The notes: a model not told the origin generated them from the sequence alone. A stretch of DNA of 64,000 nucleotides from Roseateles sp. YR242 (GCF_900109745.1 NZ_FOAV01000016.1:58094-122093); one strand, 5' to 3'. Positions 51,167 to 61,765 are shown, numbered from the stretch's first letter. Made by a program: numbers and translations.

Positions 51167-51592
51167 TCAACCTCCTTCAATGCATGCGGCCAGCGTGACG
51201 ATCACGTCCACGCGGTGCGACCACCACCTGCCGTCCTGCGTCTGCGCCAGTGCCACCAGTTGCTGGCTGGTGGCCAGACGGATTCGCGTCGCAAGCCGGG
51301 CACCCGTGGGGCCTGGCGGGAGCCGGGCCTGCAGAACTTCGCGCTGCGGGTTCAACTCGTTGAAGAGTGCCAGCGCCCTCGCGGGTTGGGTCGTGGACAA
51401 GGTCACCGGCACCGCATTGCCGTTCTCGATCAGCGGTGCAACGTCCAGACGCACTTGGCCCACGCGGGGCACCTGCCCTTGGGTGAACGCGAGGATGGCC
51501 TGCTCGAGCTCCGCACGGTTTGCCCAGGCCGGGTGTGGAAGTAGCGCGGCCATGGACAGGGTCTGCAGCACCAGGCGTCGGCTGGCCATCAT
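51167..51592 (-). CDS. soxY: sulfur carrier SoxY with atypical C-terminus
   Basis: Product of 141 residues with a twin-arginine-like leader (SRRLVLQTLSMAALL). It should carry sulfur intermediates on a C-terminal Cys. The Cys is present in VTLAACIEGG, but SoxY normally ends GGCGG or close to it; here the Cys is five from the end and the flanking glycines are missing upstream. The codons for EGG at the tail are also the soxZ ribosome-binding site. Its start overlaps soxX by ATGA. Confidence 0.87.
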   Translation of the reverse strand: MMASRRLVLQTLSMAALLPHPAWANRAELEQAILAFTQGQVPRVGQVRLDVAPLIENGNAVPVTLSTTQPARALALFNELNPQREVLQARLPPGPTGARLATRIRLATSQQLVALAQTQDGRWWSHRVDVIVTLAACIEGG

Positions 51593-52008
51593 TTCAGCGT
51601 CCCCAAGTAGGCCACGATGTCCTCGATCTGTTGGGCCTCCAGAATGGGCCTGCCCTCCAACTCACGCGCCACGCGCTGCAGGCCGGCCTCCGGTCCGGCC
51701 CGGTAATACGCCGGCATGACCGTCTGCGCATTCACCGCCTGCGGTGCCACCAGCCGCAGCCGCAACTGACCTTCGGCCAGACGTTGCGCCACGCCTGCCA
51801 GATCCGGCGCCAGGTTGCCTTGCTGCCGCTCCTCCGGGATGGGCGCGGCATGGCAGAGCAGACACAGGCTTTGAGACCGGCTGGCCACCAGCGCACGGCC
51901 CCGTGCCACATCGCCTTTCAGCCCGCCCAGAGGCTGATTGATGGCGTCCCCTTCCAGCTGGAAGGGCAGCAAGGCACTTGTGGCCAGCAGCATGACGGCG
52001 ATGGGCAT
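51589..52008 (-). CDS. soxX: cytochrome c SoxX
   Basis: Product of 139 residues. The heme site is CLLCH with a signal-like hydrophobic N-terminus (MPIAVMLLATSALLPF). The stretch GNLAPDLAGVAQRLAEGQLR and the likely axial Met in MPAYYRAG are typical of SoxX, which pairs with SoxA. ATG 52008 is used; the leader is short and no better start is seen. It lies 89 bp downstream of iorB on the same strand. Confidence 0.9.
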   Translation of the reverse strand: MPIAVMLLATSALLPFQLEGDAINQPLGGLKGDVARGRALVASRSQSLCLLCHAAPIPEERQQGNLAPDLAGVAQRLAEGQLRLRLVAPQAVNAQTVMPAYYRAGPEAGLQRVARELEGRPILEAQQIEDIVAYLGTLK

Positions 52009-52097
52009 GGCGGGGACTTCGGTGGCCGGGGAGGCTTCGGGCGCTGGATGAGACGGACGGGTCGGTGCTGAAGCGCCTCATTCGGCGCCACGCGCGC

Positions 52098-54281
52098 TCA
52101 AGCCGCCTTCGGTTTGAGCTGATGCCGGGACAGCGGCAGATCTCGGATCCGCTGCCCCGTGGCCGCGAAGATGGCGTTGAGCACGGCCGGTGCGGCCACG
52201 GCGATGGTTGGCTCGCCCACACCACCCCAGAAGCCCCCGGACGGCATCACGATCGACTCCACCTGCGGCATGTGCTCCATCTTCACCACCGGATAGGTGT
52301 GGAAGTTGTCCTGTTGCACGCGGCCGTCCTTGAGCGTGATCTCACCGAACAGCGCCGCCGAGAGCCCGTAGACAAAACTGCCCTCCACCTGCGCCTGGAT
52401 CTGCTGCGGATTGACTGCATGGCCGGGGTCCGTGGCCGCGATGATCTTGTGGATCTTCAGCGTGCCGTCCTTGGCCACCGACACCTCTGCACACGCCGCC
52501 ACATAGCTGCCGAAGCCCATGATCTGGGCCAGGCCGCGGTATCGACCCTTGGGGGCCGGCTTACCCCAACCCGCCTTGTCCGCCACCGCATTGAGAACGG
52601 CCAGGTGTTTGGGGGACTGCGCCAGCAATTCGCGGCGCAGCGCCAGGGGGTCCTTGCGGGTAGCGTGGGCGATCTCGTCGATGAAGCTCTCGACATAGAT
52701 CGCGTTCTGGTTGAGGTTCACCCCGCGCCAGAAGCCGGGTGGCACTGGCGGGTTGCGCATCGCGTGGTCGATGAGCAGGTTCGGCACGGCATAACCGAAC
52801 GCGCCTTCGGCGCCGCCCTGGTTGAGGCCCTGGAACACCACTGGGTCCAGACCGTTCTTGATGTTCTGAGGAAAGATGTCCGCCACGATGGACTGGCCCG
52901 AGATGCGCATGTGCAGGGCCTGCAGCTGCCCTTTGGTGTCCAGCCCTGCTGTGAACTTGCACTGCGTGATCGGGTGGTAGCGGCCGTGCTGCATGTCCTC
53001 TTCACGGCTCCAGATCAACTTGACCGGTGTACCGGGCAGCGCACGGGCGATGGCAACGGTCTGCCGCACCCAGTCGTGCACAGCACCTCGTCGGCCAAAG
53101 CCACCGCCCAGGTGCAGCTTGTAGACATCACACTGCGCGGGCGGCAGGCCGGCGGCTTCGGCGGTGGCGGCCAGCGCGGCTTCACCGTTTTGCGTCGGGG
53201 TCCAGACCTCGCAACGCTCCGGCGTCCAGCGCGCCGTGGCGTTCATGGTCTCCATCGTGGCGTGGTTCTGGTGCGGGTAGCTGTAGACCGCCTCGATGCG
53301 GCGTGCCGCCCCCGCAAGCCCGGCGGTGAGGTCGCCCTGGCGCTGGCCGACCACTGCCTCCGGGGCGTCCAACCCGGCCTTGAGCATGGCGGCAATCTGC
53401 TCGCTGTCCAGCTTGGCGTTGGGGCCTTCATCCCACACGATGGGCAGTGCGTCCAGCGCCGTCTTGGCGTGCCACCAGGTGTCCGCCACCACGGCGACGG
53501 CGGAGTCACCCACGGGCACCACTTTCCTGACGCCGGGCTTGTTCGCGATGGCTGCGGCATCAAAGCTCTTGAGCTTGCCGCCAAAGACCGGGCAGTCCTT
53601 GATCGCGGCATTGAGCAGGCCGGGCATCTTGAGATCTATGCCGTAGACCTGGCTGCCGTCGAGCTTGCCGCGTGTGTCCAGCCGCTTGAAGGGCCGGCCC
53701 GCAATCTTCCAGTCCTTGGGGTCTTTCAGCGTGATGTCGGCTGGCGGCGTCTGGGTGGCGGCCTTGGCAGCCAGTTGCCCATAGGTGGCGCTGCGGCCGC
53801 TGGCGGCATGGCGCACTTGGCCGGGTGCGGTGCTCAGCTCGCTCACCGGCAGCTGCCATTCATCGGCGGCGGCCTGTATCAGCATCAGGCGAGCGCTGGC
53901 GCCGCCCTTGCGCATGTAGTCATGGGATTCGCGCACGCCCCGGCTGCCTCCCGTGGAGAAGCTGCCCCAGATGCGGTTGCGCGCCAGGTTCTGACCCGGG
54001 GTGGGGTATTCGGTCTTCACGCGGGCCCAGTCGCAATCCAGCTCCTCGGCCACCAACTGGGCCAGCCCGGTGAGGGTGCCTTGGCCCATCTCGGAGCGGG
54101 CGATGCGGATGATCACGGTCTCGTCGGGCTGGATGACGACCCAGGCGTTGATTTCTGGGGGGGTGCCAGGGGCGGCTGTCTCGGCTGCGAAACCGGGAAC
54201 GTGGAAGCCCACCATCAGCCCACCAGCCACCGCCGAGGACTGCAGGAACAGGCGGCGGCTCCATGGGTGCGGCGCGTTCAT
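52098..54281 (-). CDS. iorB: molybdenum hydroxylase large subunit, IorB-like
   Basis: Product of 727 residues of the xanthine dehydrogenase family, isoquinoline 1-oxidoreductase beta-subunit type. It has a Tat leader ([15 protein letters not shown]), as usual for this branch, so it is exported folded with its molybdenum cofactor. GGGFGRRG is a cofactor-binding loop, and [10 protein letters not shown] near the C-terminus holds the base Glu. These enzymes hydroxylate N-heterocycles or oxidise aldehydes with water as oxygen donor; the substrate is unknown. It overlaps the iorA stop by ATGA. No cytochrome c subunit gene is directly attached, but soxX, a cytochrome c, follows. Confidence 0.9.
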   Translation of the reverse strand: MNAPHPWSRRLFLQSSAVAGGLMVGFHVPGFAAETAAPGTPPEINAWVVIQPDETVIIRIARSEMGQGTLTGLAQLVAEELDCDWARVKTEYPTPGQNLARNRIWGSFSTGGSRGVRESHDYMRKGGASARLMLIQAAADEWQLPVSELSTAPGQVRHAASGRSATYGQLAAKAATQTPPADITLKDPKDWKIAGRPFKRLDTRGKLDGSQVYGIDLKMPGLLNAAIKDCPVFGGKLKSFDAAAIANKPGVRKVVPVGDSAVAVVADTWWHAKTALDALPIVWDEGPNAKLDSEQIAAMLKAGLDAPEAVVGQRQGDLTAGLAGAARRIEAVYSYPHQNHATMETMNATARWTPERCEVWTPTQNGEAALAATAEAAGLPPAQCDVYKLHLGGGFGRRGAVHDWVRQTVAIARALPGTPVKLIWSREEDMQHGRYHPITQCKFTAGLDTKGQLQALHMRISGQSIVADIFPQNIKNGLDPVVFQGLNQGGAEGAFGYAVPNLLIDHAMRNPPVPPGFWRGVNLNQNAIYVESFIDEIAHATRKDPLALRRELLAQSPKHLAVLNAVADKAGWGKPAPKGRYRGLAQIMGFGSYVAACAEVSVAKDGTLKIHKIIAATDPGHAVNPQQIQAQVEGSFVYGLSAALFGEITLKDGRVQQDNFHTYPVVKMEHMPQVESIVMPSGGFWGGVGEPTIAVAAPAVLNAIFAATGQRIRDLPLSRHQLKPKAA

Positions 54282-54781
54282 GCTTCGCTCCCGTTGGGGT
54301 CCAGCAGCCGGATGGCGATGGCCTTTCGGTTCACTTGGCCAGCCGCCAGGTGGATGGCGGCACGCACCCGGTTGTAGGTGCCACATCGACAGATATTGGT
54401 GATGGCGGTGTCGATGTCCGCATCCGTCGGTTTGGGCTTTTGCTTCAATAGCGCGGCGGCGGCCATGATCATGCCGCTCTGGCAGAAGCCGCATTGCGGC
54501 ACGTCCAGCGCGGCCCAGGCCTTCTGCACCGGGTGGCTCGCATGGGCGGCGAGGCCTTCGATGGTGGTGATGCGGTCGGTGGGGGCCACCGTGGAGAGCG
54601 GGCGTACGCAGCTGCGTACGGCTTCCCCGTTGAGGTGTACGGTGCACGCGCCGCATTGGGCCAGGCCGCAGCCGTACTTGGTGCCGGTGAGCCCCAACTG
54701 CTCACGCAGTGCCCACAGCAGCGGCGTGTCGCCATCGGCGTCCACATTCAGTGTCTTACCGTTCACATGCAACTGAGCCAT
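54278..54781 (-). CDS. iorA: molybdenum hydroxylase 2Fe-2S subunit, IorA-like
   Basis: Product of 167 residues with two iron-sulfur domains. The plant-ferredoxin-type cluster is held by C38, C43, C46 and C58 ([17 protein letters not shown]), the second by C97, C100, C131 and C133 ([10 protein letters not shown] and [12 protein letters not shown]). Both are complete. No signal peptide; it should be exported with the Tat-leader-bearing large subunit. ATG 54781 begins [14 protein letters not shown]. First gene of the iorAB unit. Confidence 0.93.
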   Translation of the reverse strand: MAQLHVNGKTLNVDADGDTPLLWALREQLGLTGTKYGCGLAQCGACTVHLNGEAVRSCVRPLSTVAPTDRITTIEGLAAHASHPVQKAWAALDVPQCGFCQSGMIMAAAALLKQKPKPTDADIDTAITNICRCGTYNRVRAAIHLAAGQVNRKAIAIRLLDPNGSEA

Positions 54782-54893
54782 GACATCTCCCCTGCGGTGG
54801 AGCTTTGACTTTAGCGATGGGACGGGGCGATGGCGTGGGGGATTCTGCTGATCGCTGGTGCTGATCGCTGTTGCTGATCGCGTTCGGGCCCGG

Positions 54894-55259
54894 TTACTCC
54901 TCCAGGAACGACCAGGTGACTGCTCCGTCGAATTTGCGAACACGTACCGAGGCGATCAACGCCGGATCGAAATTCCCGAGATTGACACCATGTCTTTCAC
55001 CGGGCTCCAGCGTGATTGGCTCCCAGTGGGTGACGCAGCCGCAGTGTTTGCAGTGGATCGTGCGCAGGGTTTTGTCGCCCTGCACATAGGCCACGGTCGA
55101 TTCGGGATGGCCTTCGATCTTCACGGTGCCAAACGCGAAGTACACCCAGGGTCCGCCGATCCGGCGGCAGAGGGAGCAGTTGCATCTCGTGGCGACTTCG
55201 GGCGTCGATGGGAGCGTGAGCCGGACGGCTCCGCAGTGGCAAGCGCCTTGATGCGTCAT
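54894..55259 (-). CDS. GFA family (CENP-V/formaldehyde-activating-like) protein
   Basis: Product of 121 residues. Zinc ligands are arranged as in the GFA domain: CHCGAV at 8-13, CNCSLCRR near 27-34 and [10 protein letters not shown] near 73-82. Family members bind zinc; most are not glutathione-dependent formaldehyde-activating enzymes despite the name. Unusually for this tight region it lies 112 bp upstream of iorA (same strand) and 75 bp downstream of the GH114 gene. Confidence 0.88.
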   Translation of the reverse strand: MTHQGACHCGAVRLTLPSTPEVATRCNCSLCRRIGGPWVYFAFGTVKIEGHPESTVAYVQGDKTLRTIHCKHCGCVTHWEPITLEPGERHGVNLGNFDPALIASVRVRKFDGAVTWSFLEE

Positions 55260-55334
55260 CAGAAGCTCCCGTTGAATGAGGTCGCCGGAGCCTACCTCAA
55301 GGCGGCCAGCCGCCCTGAAGTCATGGAACCGTGA

Positions 55335-56984
55335 TCAGTCGCAGCTATACCGGAAGCTGCCGTCCAGATCCAGCGGCAACACCAGCGTGCGGATGTTGGC
55401 AGCGCGCGAGGCCGTGCACAGCTTGTCGCGAGCACCGCTGGTGTTCTTGACGTACTTGCTGGCGTATTCCGCATTGAACACCGGCTTGTTGTTGGACGTG
55501 AACGCGCTGTAGCCGCCGCACTCGCTGTATTCGTTGCACTGCTCGTTGACGGCGAAGTCGAAGGAGGGCTGAAGGGCGGCAATCTGGTCGACGTCGTTCT
55601 TCAGGCCGATGCCCAGCCCCCGGGCATGGGCTTGTGTGGCCAGGAACTGGTTGTAGTCCAGCTGCGTGGCTGCGGTGAGCGGCAGGCCGCTCTTGTTCGT
55701 GTAGCCATCGACGTTGTCCGGCTCCACGGCATCACAGCCCTTGGACTTGGCCAGGTCCAGGCGGGCCGTCATGACGGCGCGCACGGTCGCGGAGCGTGTA
55801 TCCACCCAGTACTCGCCGGGCCAGCCGTCCAGCCCCTTGCCTTTATCGGCTGTGATGAACTGGGCGTAGTCCGAGCGCCAGTCTTCCGCGCTGCCGGCGG
55901 AGAAGTAGCACACCACCCGGCGGCCAGCGGCTTTCAGTTGGGCAATGGTGGCGGCGGTGTTGTCGAACAGGTCGATGTCGTAGACCGTCGCGTTCACGGT
56001 GGTGTCCAACTTGCCGGTGAGTTGCCAGGTCCAGGTAGCAGTCGCCGTGGGCTTGTACCAGGAACCTGGTGCAGGGGCCGGTGCGGGCGCCGGAGCAGGT
56101 GCTGGTGCTGGTGCTGGTGCTGGTGCTGGTGCTGGTGTGGGAGCAGGGGCAGGGGCCGGTGTGGGAGCCGGAGCAGGCGCCGGTGTTGGGGCCGGCGCAG
56201 GGCTGGGCGCCGGAGAAGGTGCGGGTGTCGGCGCGGGAGCCGGGGCGGGTGATGGCGCCGGTGTGGGCGCAGGAGCCGGTGCCGGAGCGGAAGCCAACGA
56301 AGAGAGGCTGAAGATCTCGTTCGCGTTGCTGCTGCTGCAGGTGGCGGTGGAGAAGCCCAGCGTGCCCAGCTTGGACGCCCCCACCAGGCACAGGCCGCTG
56401 GCGATGTTGCGCAGCTCGACGTGCAGGCCATCCGCCTGCATCAACACCTGGAACTGCTGGCTGGTGCTGGTGTCACAGGTGTCGAGCTGCACATAGGCGC
56501 CGGCACGAGTGCTCTCGGGCTTCAGGCAGGCGCCCTTGATGCTGGCCGATTCAATCGTGTAGACCGAAGAGCTTCCGCTCACCGGATGGAACACGAAGTT
56601 CTGATCAGTGCCGCCGCTGCAGGCACTCAGCTTGACGTCCCAGCTGGACACGGCCTGCGTGCAGGCGTTGAGGGCACTGGCCACGATGGTGGTGGTGGTG
56701 CTGGGCAGTGCTGCCGCAGCGGCCTGGATGGACACACGGCCACGGGCCTGGCTGATCGAGGTATCGGTGCTTTCGGTGGCCGCCGCAGCGGAAGCCGTTG
56801 GCGCGGTGTCGGCGCCCGTGCCACCACCGCACGCGGTGAGCAGGCTCAGCGTTGCGCAGCTGCTCAGCACGGAAACCAGGTAGGTCAGGCGCGAACCATG
56901 GCTGGTGTCAGCTGAGAACCGAGCGGCACCGAACGCGGGGCGGTACTTCGGAGCGGGTGCGGGATCGGGGAGCTTGTGAGCCAT
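55335..56984 (-). CDS. GH114-like glycosidase lipoprotein with lectin-like domain
   Basis: Product of 549 residues. A lipoprotein signal ends SLLTAC (Cys about residue 52). Residues about 90-240 form a ricin-type lectin-like region with paired cysteines (LNACTQAVSSWDVKLSACSG; GACLKPESTRAGAYVQLDTC). Then a (PA)n/(TP) linker of about 70 residues and a C-terminal domain of about 220 residues with VVCYFSAGSAEDWRSDY, GCDAVEPDNVDGYTNK and GLGIGLKNDV, the signature of family GH114 endo-alpha-1,4-polygalactosaminidases. It should sit on the outside of the cell and cut an amino-sugar polymer such as galactosaminogalactan or Pel-like exopolysaccharide. ATG 56984 is the choice; ATG 57017 or 57068 are possible. 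Confidence 0.85.
   Translation of the reverse strand: MAHKLPDPAPAPKYRPAFGAARFSADTSHGSRLTYLVSVLSSCATLSLLTACGGGTGADTAPTASAAAATESTDTSISQARGRVSIQAAAAALPSTTTTIVASALNACTQAVSSWDVKLSACSGGTDQNFVFHPVSGSSSVYTIESASIKGACLKPESTRAGAYVQLDTCDTSTSQQFQVLMQADGLHVELRNIASGLCLVGASKLGTLGFSTATCSSSNANEIFSLSSLASAPAPAPAPTPAPSPAPAPAPTPAPSPAPSPAPAPTPAPAPAPTPAPAPAPTPAPAPAPAPAPAPAPAPAPAPAPGSWYKPTATATWTWQLTGKLDTTVNATVYDIDLFDNTAATIAQLKAAGRRVVCYFSAGSAEDWRSDYAQFITADKGKGLDGWPGEYWVDTRSATVRAVMTARLDLAKSKGCDAVEPDNVDGYTNKSGLPLTAATQLDYNQFLATQAHARGLGIGLKNDVDQIAALQPSFDFAVNEQCNEYSECGGYSAFTSNNKPVFNAEYASKYVKNTSGARDKLCTASRAANIRTLVLPLDLDGSFRYSCD
56060..56290. repeat. Pro-Ala linker repeat in GH114 gene
   Basis: The DNA for the linker is a degenerate 6-bp repeat, cleanest as GGTGCT units near 56096-56136, encoding alternating Pro and Ala with some Thr and Ser. 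Such tracts are prone to length change; the linker separates the lectin-like and catalytic domains. Confidence 0.85.
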
Positions 56985-57411
56985 GGTCTTGCCGGAGGGG
57001 ATTGGAAGTCGGCGCATTCTTGTCGTGATTGTTTTGGGATGTGTATTCAATTGAAATCGAAGACACATGGCGCCGTGGCGACCGCCGTTGACTGCGGTAG
57101 ATCGGGGTTGCCCGCTGATCGGACTTGGCGGGTGTTTGAGGATGAATCCCGCGAATTGCGCGGGGTCACCGGTTCTTTAAGGACGCGGTCATATTCGGGC
57201 GATGCCGTCTCCCGACGGCGGCGCCTCACATCAGGAGACATTTCAGGCGTAGATTCAACAACTCGTTGCCCTGCCGCGTGCACGGCGATGTTGCTCGGAC
57301 GGTCAATGGCCAAGCGGCTTGGTCGTTTGATGCTGACGCGCCTTGCAGCAGGGAAGCTCTGCACAACTCCTCGCGGCCGATGTGACCCCGCTTCGGGCGG
57401 TCCGCCGCGTT

Positions 57412-57450
57412 GCAAATCCTCGCCATAGCCCCGCTATGGCGGTGGTTTGC
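57412..57450. repeat. imperfect 39-bp palindrome (possible REP-like element)
   Basis: CGCCATAGC-CCC-GCTATGGCG (9-bp arms) sits inside an outer GCAAA/TTTGC pair. No T-tract follows, so it is not a standard terminator. It may be part of a dispersed repeat of the intergenic region. Confidence 0.6.
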
Positions 57451-57461
57451 GCCTTGCGCCC

Positions 57462-57495
57462 CATCCCGAATGGGGGCCTCCGCGGCTCGCGGGAG
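57462..57495. repeat. 34-bp dispersed repeat, copy A
   Basis: This block matches 60568-60601 at 30 of 34 positions without gaps (shared start CATCCCGAAT, shared end CGGCTCGCGGGAG). Orientation is the same. Role unknown. Confidence 0.7.
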
Positions 57496-57595
57496 TCATA
57501 CATAGCTTCCTTAGCCGCCGCCGCCCCACATGTCGCGGCGCGGCTCTAATAGAAGAAATTTTCGCGGAGAAGGTCAAGCGATGAAGGCTGGTCAG

Positions 57596-58063
57596 TCAGG
57601 CCGAGCGACCTTCATAGGCATCGAGCAATTTGTACAACTGCTGGAGATCTATGCTCTGGCCTGACGCACCTTCCAGCTCGTCGACTCGACTGCGGATGAG
57701 GTGGAATTCACTCTCCCCACGAATGGAGCCGCGCGCCTTCACCTTGGTGATCCGCTCGGCGGTCTTGGCGAGGAAGTCTGGATAGTGGGCCAGCGTCGCC
57801 GACGCCAGGGCCTTCGCTGCGTGCCTGCGAGCCTCTGGATTCATCGCCTGCATCAGCATCGGTGTTTCCCGAAGGCCTTGCTCCATGCCGGCAGCGAGCG
57901 CTGACCGAGGTATACCGGCTGGTGGCTCGGCGTATTGGGGGCGGACGCCAGCCCAGTTCTCGGCAAGGCGCCGCGACGTGGAGTCATCCAGCCCCTCCAG
58001 GGCATGATGAAACTCATCGAACACGGCAAGCAGTCTGGCGAGCTTGTCGAGGCGTTTGACCAT
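57596..58063 (-). CDS. hypothetical protein
   Basis: Product of 155 residues, soluble, with no signal peptide or membrane segment. It is mostly helical in character, rich in Ala, Leu, Arg and Glu, with a central segment AMNPEARRHAAKALASATLA and a C-terminus SIDLQQLYKLLDAYEGRSA. I do not recognise a family. Its frame has the GC3-rich codon pattern of neighbouring genes, supporting it as a real gene, although the start (ATG 58063 or GTG forms) is uncertain. It lies 97 bp downstream of the MFS gene on the same strand. Confidence 0.6.
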   Translation of the reverse strand: MVKRLDKLARLLAVFDEFHHALEGLDDSTSRRLAENWAGVRPQYAEPPAGIPRSALAAGMEQGLRETPMLMQAMNPEARRHAAKALASATLAHYPDFLAKTAERITKVKARGSIRGESEFHLIRSRVDELEGASGQSIDLQQLYKLLDAYEGRSA

Positions 58064-58159
58064 ATGTTCCTAGGGCATAACGTGTTGAATCGCAATTTTC
58101 AGCGAGGTTTGCGCAGCCGATCGCTCAACCAGGCGAAACGCACGGTCCTCAGCGTGTTT

Positions 58160-59587
58160 TCACGAAAGAACCTCCAGCTTTCTACCCCGCCGGTGCTGCG
58201 GCATGACAATGAACAACACCGCCACGACCAGCGCCAAGCCCAGCAGCACGGCGGCCACATCCATGACGACGGAAATTCGACGGGCGAGGCCCTCGACGTC
58301 GTGCCCCATGGCGGGCGCGGCATTCGCAAAGACCAGCACCAGCAGCCCCAGGCCCAACGCGCCGCCCAACTGGTGGGCCACGTTCACCAGGCCCGATGCG
58401 GCACCAGCATCCTTCGGGGCGACCCCGGCAACCCCTGCGGCCGTGAGCGGTGCCAACAGCAAGCCTTGCCCGAGGCCGATCAGCACCATGGGCAGGGCCA
58501 CGCCCGTCCAGTAGCTGGACGCGACACCAGCCTGGCCGAGCCACCCCAAGCCCATCACGCCGAGCAAAAGCCCTGTGACCAGCAGCGCCTCATTGCCGAA
58601 GCGGCGAGCGAGCCTGGGCACCGCCATCGCGGAGGCGAAGTTGGGCAGCGTGACCGGTAGGAAGGCCAACCCTGCATGGATCGGACGCAGGTGGAGAACG
58701 CCCTGCAAGAACTGGGTGGAGAAGAACCAGAACCCGACCGCCCCGCCAAGAAAGAGCATGCGCGCCAGGTAAGCCCCGGCCCGTTCCCGGTTGGCGAGCA
58801 GCCGCAACGGCAGAATGGGTTGACTGACGTTGCGCTCGATCCCGACAAAGATGGCGATCAGTAGCAAGCCGCTCACCAGCGCGGCCAGCGCAAAGCGGTC
58901 GCTCCAACCAGCGTCGGCCGCTCGCACCAGTCCGTAGACCAGACTTGTCATACCCAGGGTGGAGCTGAGGGCGCCGCCCATGTCGAACTGCCCCGGCTGC
59001 CGCTGCGTCTCTTCGATGTGTCGCCGAGCGGCGGCGATGAGCAACACGCCGATGGGCAAGTTGATGAAGAACCCTGCGCGCCAGGAGACGAGGTCGGCGA
59101 AGAGGCCGCCCAGTACCAATCCCAACGTCGCACCCACCCCTGCCGCGGCCGCATACAAGGACAGCGCACGCGTCCGTTCCGGACCCTCCGCAAAGTTGGT
59201 GGAAAGCAGGGCCAGTGTCGAAGGCGCCAGCACAGCGGCCCCGGCGCCCTGGACTGCCCGCGCCGCGAGCAGCCAGGTCGCTGATGGCGCGAACCCAATC
59301 ACCATCGAGGCGAACGTGAACACCGTCAGCCCCAGAATGAACATGCGCCTGCGACCGAGGATGTCACCAGCCCGTGCGCCGAGCAACAGCAAGCCGCCGA
59401 AGGTCAGGGTGTATGCATTGGTGACCCAGGACAACTGGGCGGACGTAAAGCCCAGGCTGCTCTGGATTCGCGGCAGCCCGGTGATGACGATGGAAATATC
59501 CACCACGATCATCAGGTAGCTGGCCACGATGATGGCCAGGATCGCGCCCGTGTTGCGGGGCGACGGGCTTGGTGCGGTGCGGCTCAT
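58160..59587 (-). CDS. MFS drug-efflux transporter, DHA2 family
   Basis: Product of 475 residues with about 14 membrane segments. VDISIVITGLPRIQSSLGF is the DHA2 TM1 motif (usual D-x-x-I/V-V-N-V-A-L-P variant) and LGARAGDILGRRRMFILGL the loop 2-3 motif; GAGAAVLAPSTLALLSTNF is motif C of antiporters. It should export small, often lipophilic compounds in exchange for protons. ATG 59587 lies eight bases beyond the upstream aldo/keto reductase stop, so the two form an operon, divergent from a LysR gene that probably controls them. Confidence 0.9.
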   Translation of the reverse strand: MSRTAPSPSPRNTGAILAIIVASYLMIVVDISIVITGLPRIQSSLGFTSAQLSWVTNAYTLTFGGLLLLGARAGDILGRRRMFILGLTVFTFASMVIGFAPSATWLLAARAVQGAGAAVLAPSTLALLSTNFAEGPERTRALSLYAAAAGVGATLGLVLGGLFADLVSWRAGFFINLPIGVLLIAAARRHIEETQRQPGQFDMGGALSSTLGMTSLVYGLVRAADAGWSDRFALAALVSGLLLIAIFVGIERNVSQPILPLRLLANRERAGAYLARMLFLGGAVGFWFFSTQFLQGVLHLRPIHAGLAFLPVTLPNFASAMAVPRLARRFGNEALLVTGLLLGVMGLGWLGQAGVASSYWTGVALPMVLIGLGQGLLLAPLTAAGVAGVAPKDAGAASGLVNVAHQLGGALGLGLLVLVFANAAPAMGHDVEGLARRISVVMDVAAVLLGLALVVAVLFIVMPQHRRGRKLEVLS

Positions 59588-59595
59588 GGTGTTCT

Positions 59596-60631
<1,036 letters not shown>

Positions 60632-61600
60632 ATGGCGATCAACGAGCTTCGTTCCATCACCACCTTCATCAAAGCCGCAGAGCTGGGAAGCCTGCGCAAG
60701 GCGGCCCTGGCCTTGGGAATCAGCCCACAGGCGGCGAGCAAGGCGCTGGCCCAGCTGGAAACCCACCTGGACGCGCGTCTGTTCCATCGCACCACCCGGG
60801 TGATGTCGCTCACCGATGCGGGCCAACGGCTGTTCGAAGACGTGCACCCGTCGCTGCTGGGGATGCAACGGGCACTTCAAACGGCGAGGTCGGCGAAGGA
60901 TGAATTTGCGGGGCCGCTCCGCATCACGGGGCCACGAACGACGTTCCAGCCGATTCTCTGGCGGCTTGTCGAAGAGTTCTGCGACATGCATCCGGGCATC
61001 CAGCCCGATGTGCTGCTGGACGACCGCATCGGGAACTGGGTGGAGGACCGTGTGGACGTTGGGTTCCGCCTGGGCCCCTCGCCCCACGAGGGGGTCATCG
61101 CACGCCGTTTGTTTCCGGTACAGCTGCCCATCTGCGGCGCACCTTCCTACTTCCAACAACACGGGGTGCCGCAGACGCTTGCGGACCTGGCGGCCCATCA
61201 ATGCAGCGCCTACCGACATCCCAGCACCGGGAAGGTGCTGCCTTGGCGCGTGCGCATCGGCGACGAGGCGGCGGACCAGCCGGTGGTGCCCGCCATATGC
61301 AGCAATGACGAGCTCTTTGAACTGCAGGCTGTACTGGCGGGGCGTGTGCTGGGGCAACTCGCTGGTGTGACGGCGGCGCCCTACATCCGCTCGGGGCAGC
61401 TGGTGCCGGTCCTCGTGGAGAACATGCCCAACTACGCCAGCTACTTCGTCTATTTCGGCAGCAGATCGTCGCAGCCAGCGCGGGCGCGGGCGTTTATCGA
61501 CCTGGCGCTTCAGAGGTTGGGCGAGACCTGTGAATATGTGCTCAGCCCCAAAGACCTGCGCAGCCACCCACCGGCCAGACGGCCCGCCAGAAAGGCGTGA
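60632..61600 (+). CDS. LysR-family transcriptional regulator
   Basis: Product of 322 residues. HTH: FIKAAELGSLRKAALALGIS and PQAASKALAQLETHLDARLF, followed by the LTTR hallmark RTTRVMSLTDAGQRLFEDV. The effector domain covers about 90-300. An Arg/Pro/Ala tail ends the protein. It is divergent from the aldo/keto reductase-MFS operon, the usual arrangement for direct control. ATG 60632 follows GGACATCCGCC with a weak ribosome-binding site. Confidence 0.93.
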   Translation: MAINELRSITTFIKAAELGSLRKAALALGISPQAASKALAQLETHLDARLFHRTTRVMSLTDAGQRLFEDVHPSLLGMQRALQTARSAKDEFAGPLRITGPRTTFQPILWRLVEEFCDMHPGIQPDVLLDDRIGNWVEDRVDVGFRLGPSPHEGVIARRLFPVQLPICGAPSYFQQHGVPQTLADLAAHQCSAYRHPSTGKVLPWRVRIGDEAADQPVVPAICSNDELFELQAVLAGRVLGQLAGVTAAPYIRSGQLVPVLVENMPNYASYFVYFGSRSSQPARARAFIDLALQRLGETCEYVLSPKDLRSHPPARRPARKA

Positions 61601-61765
61601 GGGGAACGACGCACCATTGCGAGGCACCGGGGACGGAACAGGTTGAAACGGCGATGAAACGCTGAATCTGGACACTCCCACTTCAACGCACTGTTTCACC
61701 GTGCACGCATGGACATCGTCCGAGCGAGTGGGTGCGTTGTCCGCCTACGAATGGATCGACCTGTC

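Larger units (their letters stand above)
56985..57595. other. intergenic region with hairpins and a dispersed repeat copy
   Basis: Beyond the GH114 leader there is no gene I can support; small ORFs on both strands at 57303-57549 mirror one another and look like translations of a repeat. It holds GCCGTC-N4-GACGGC (57204-57219), a long imperfect palindrome (57412-57450) and a GCCGC-rich inverted repeat near 57513-57545. A 34-bp block at 57462-57495 recurs near 60.57 kb. Confidence 0.55.

Noticed and set aside
57303..57549. Two mirrored short ORFs with an RRPPFGMGRKA-like sequence.
   Set aside because: They read opposite strands of the same hairpin-bearing repeat; neither has a good start. Treated as repeat sequence.
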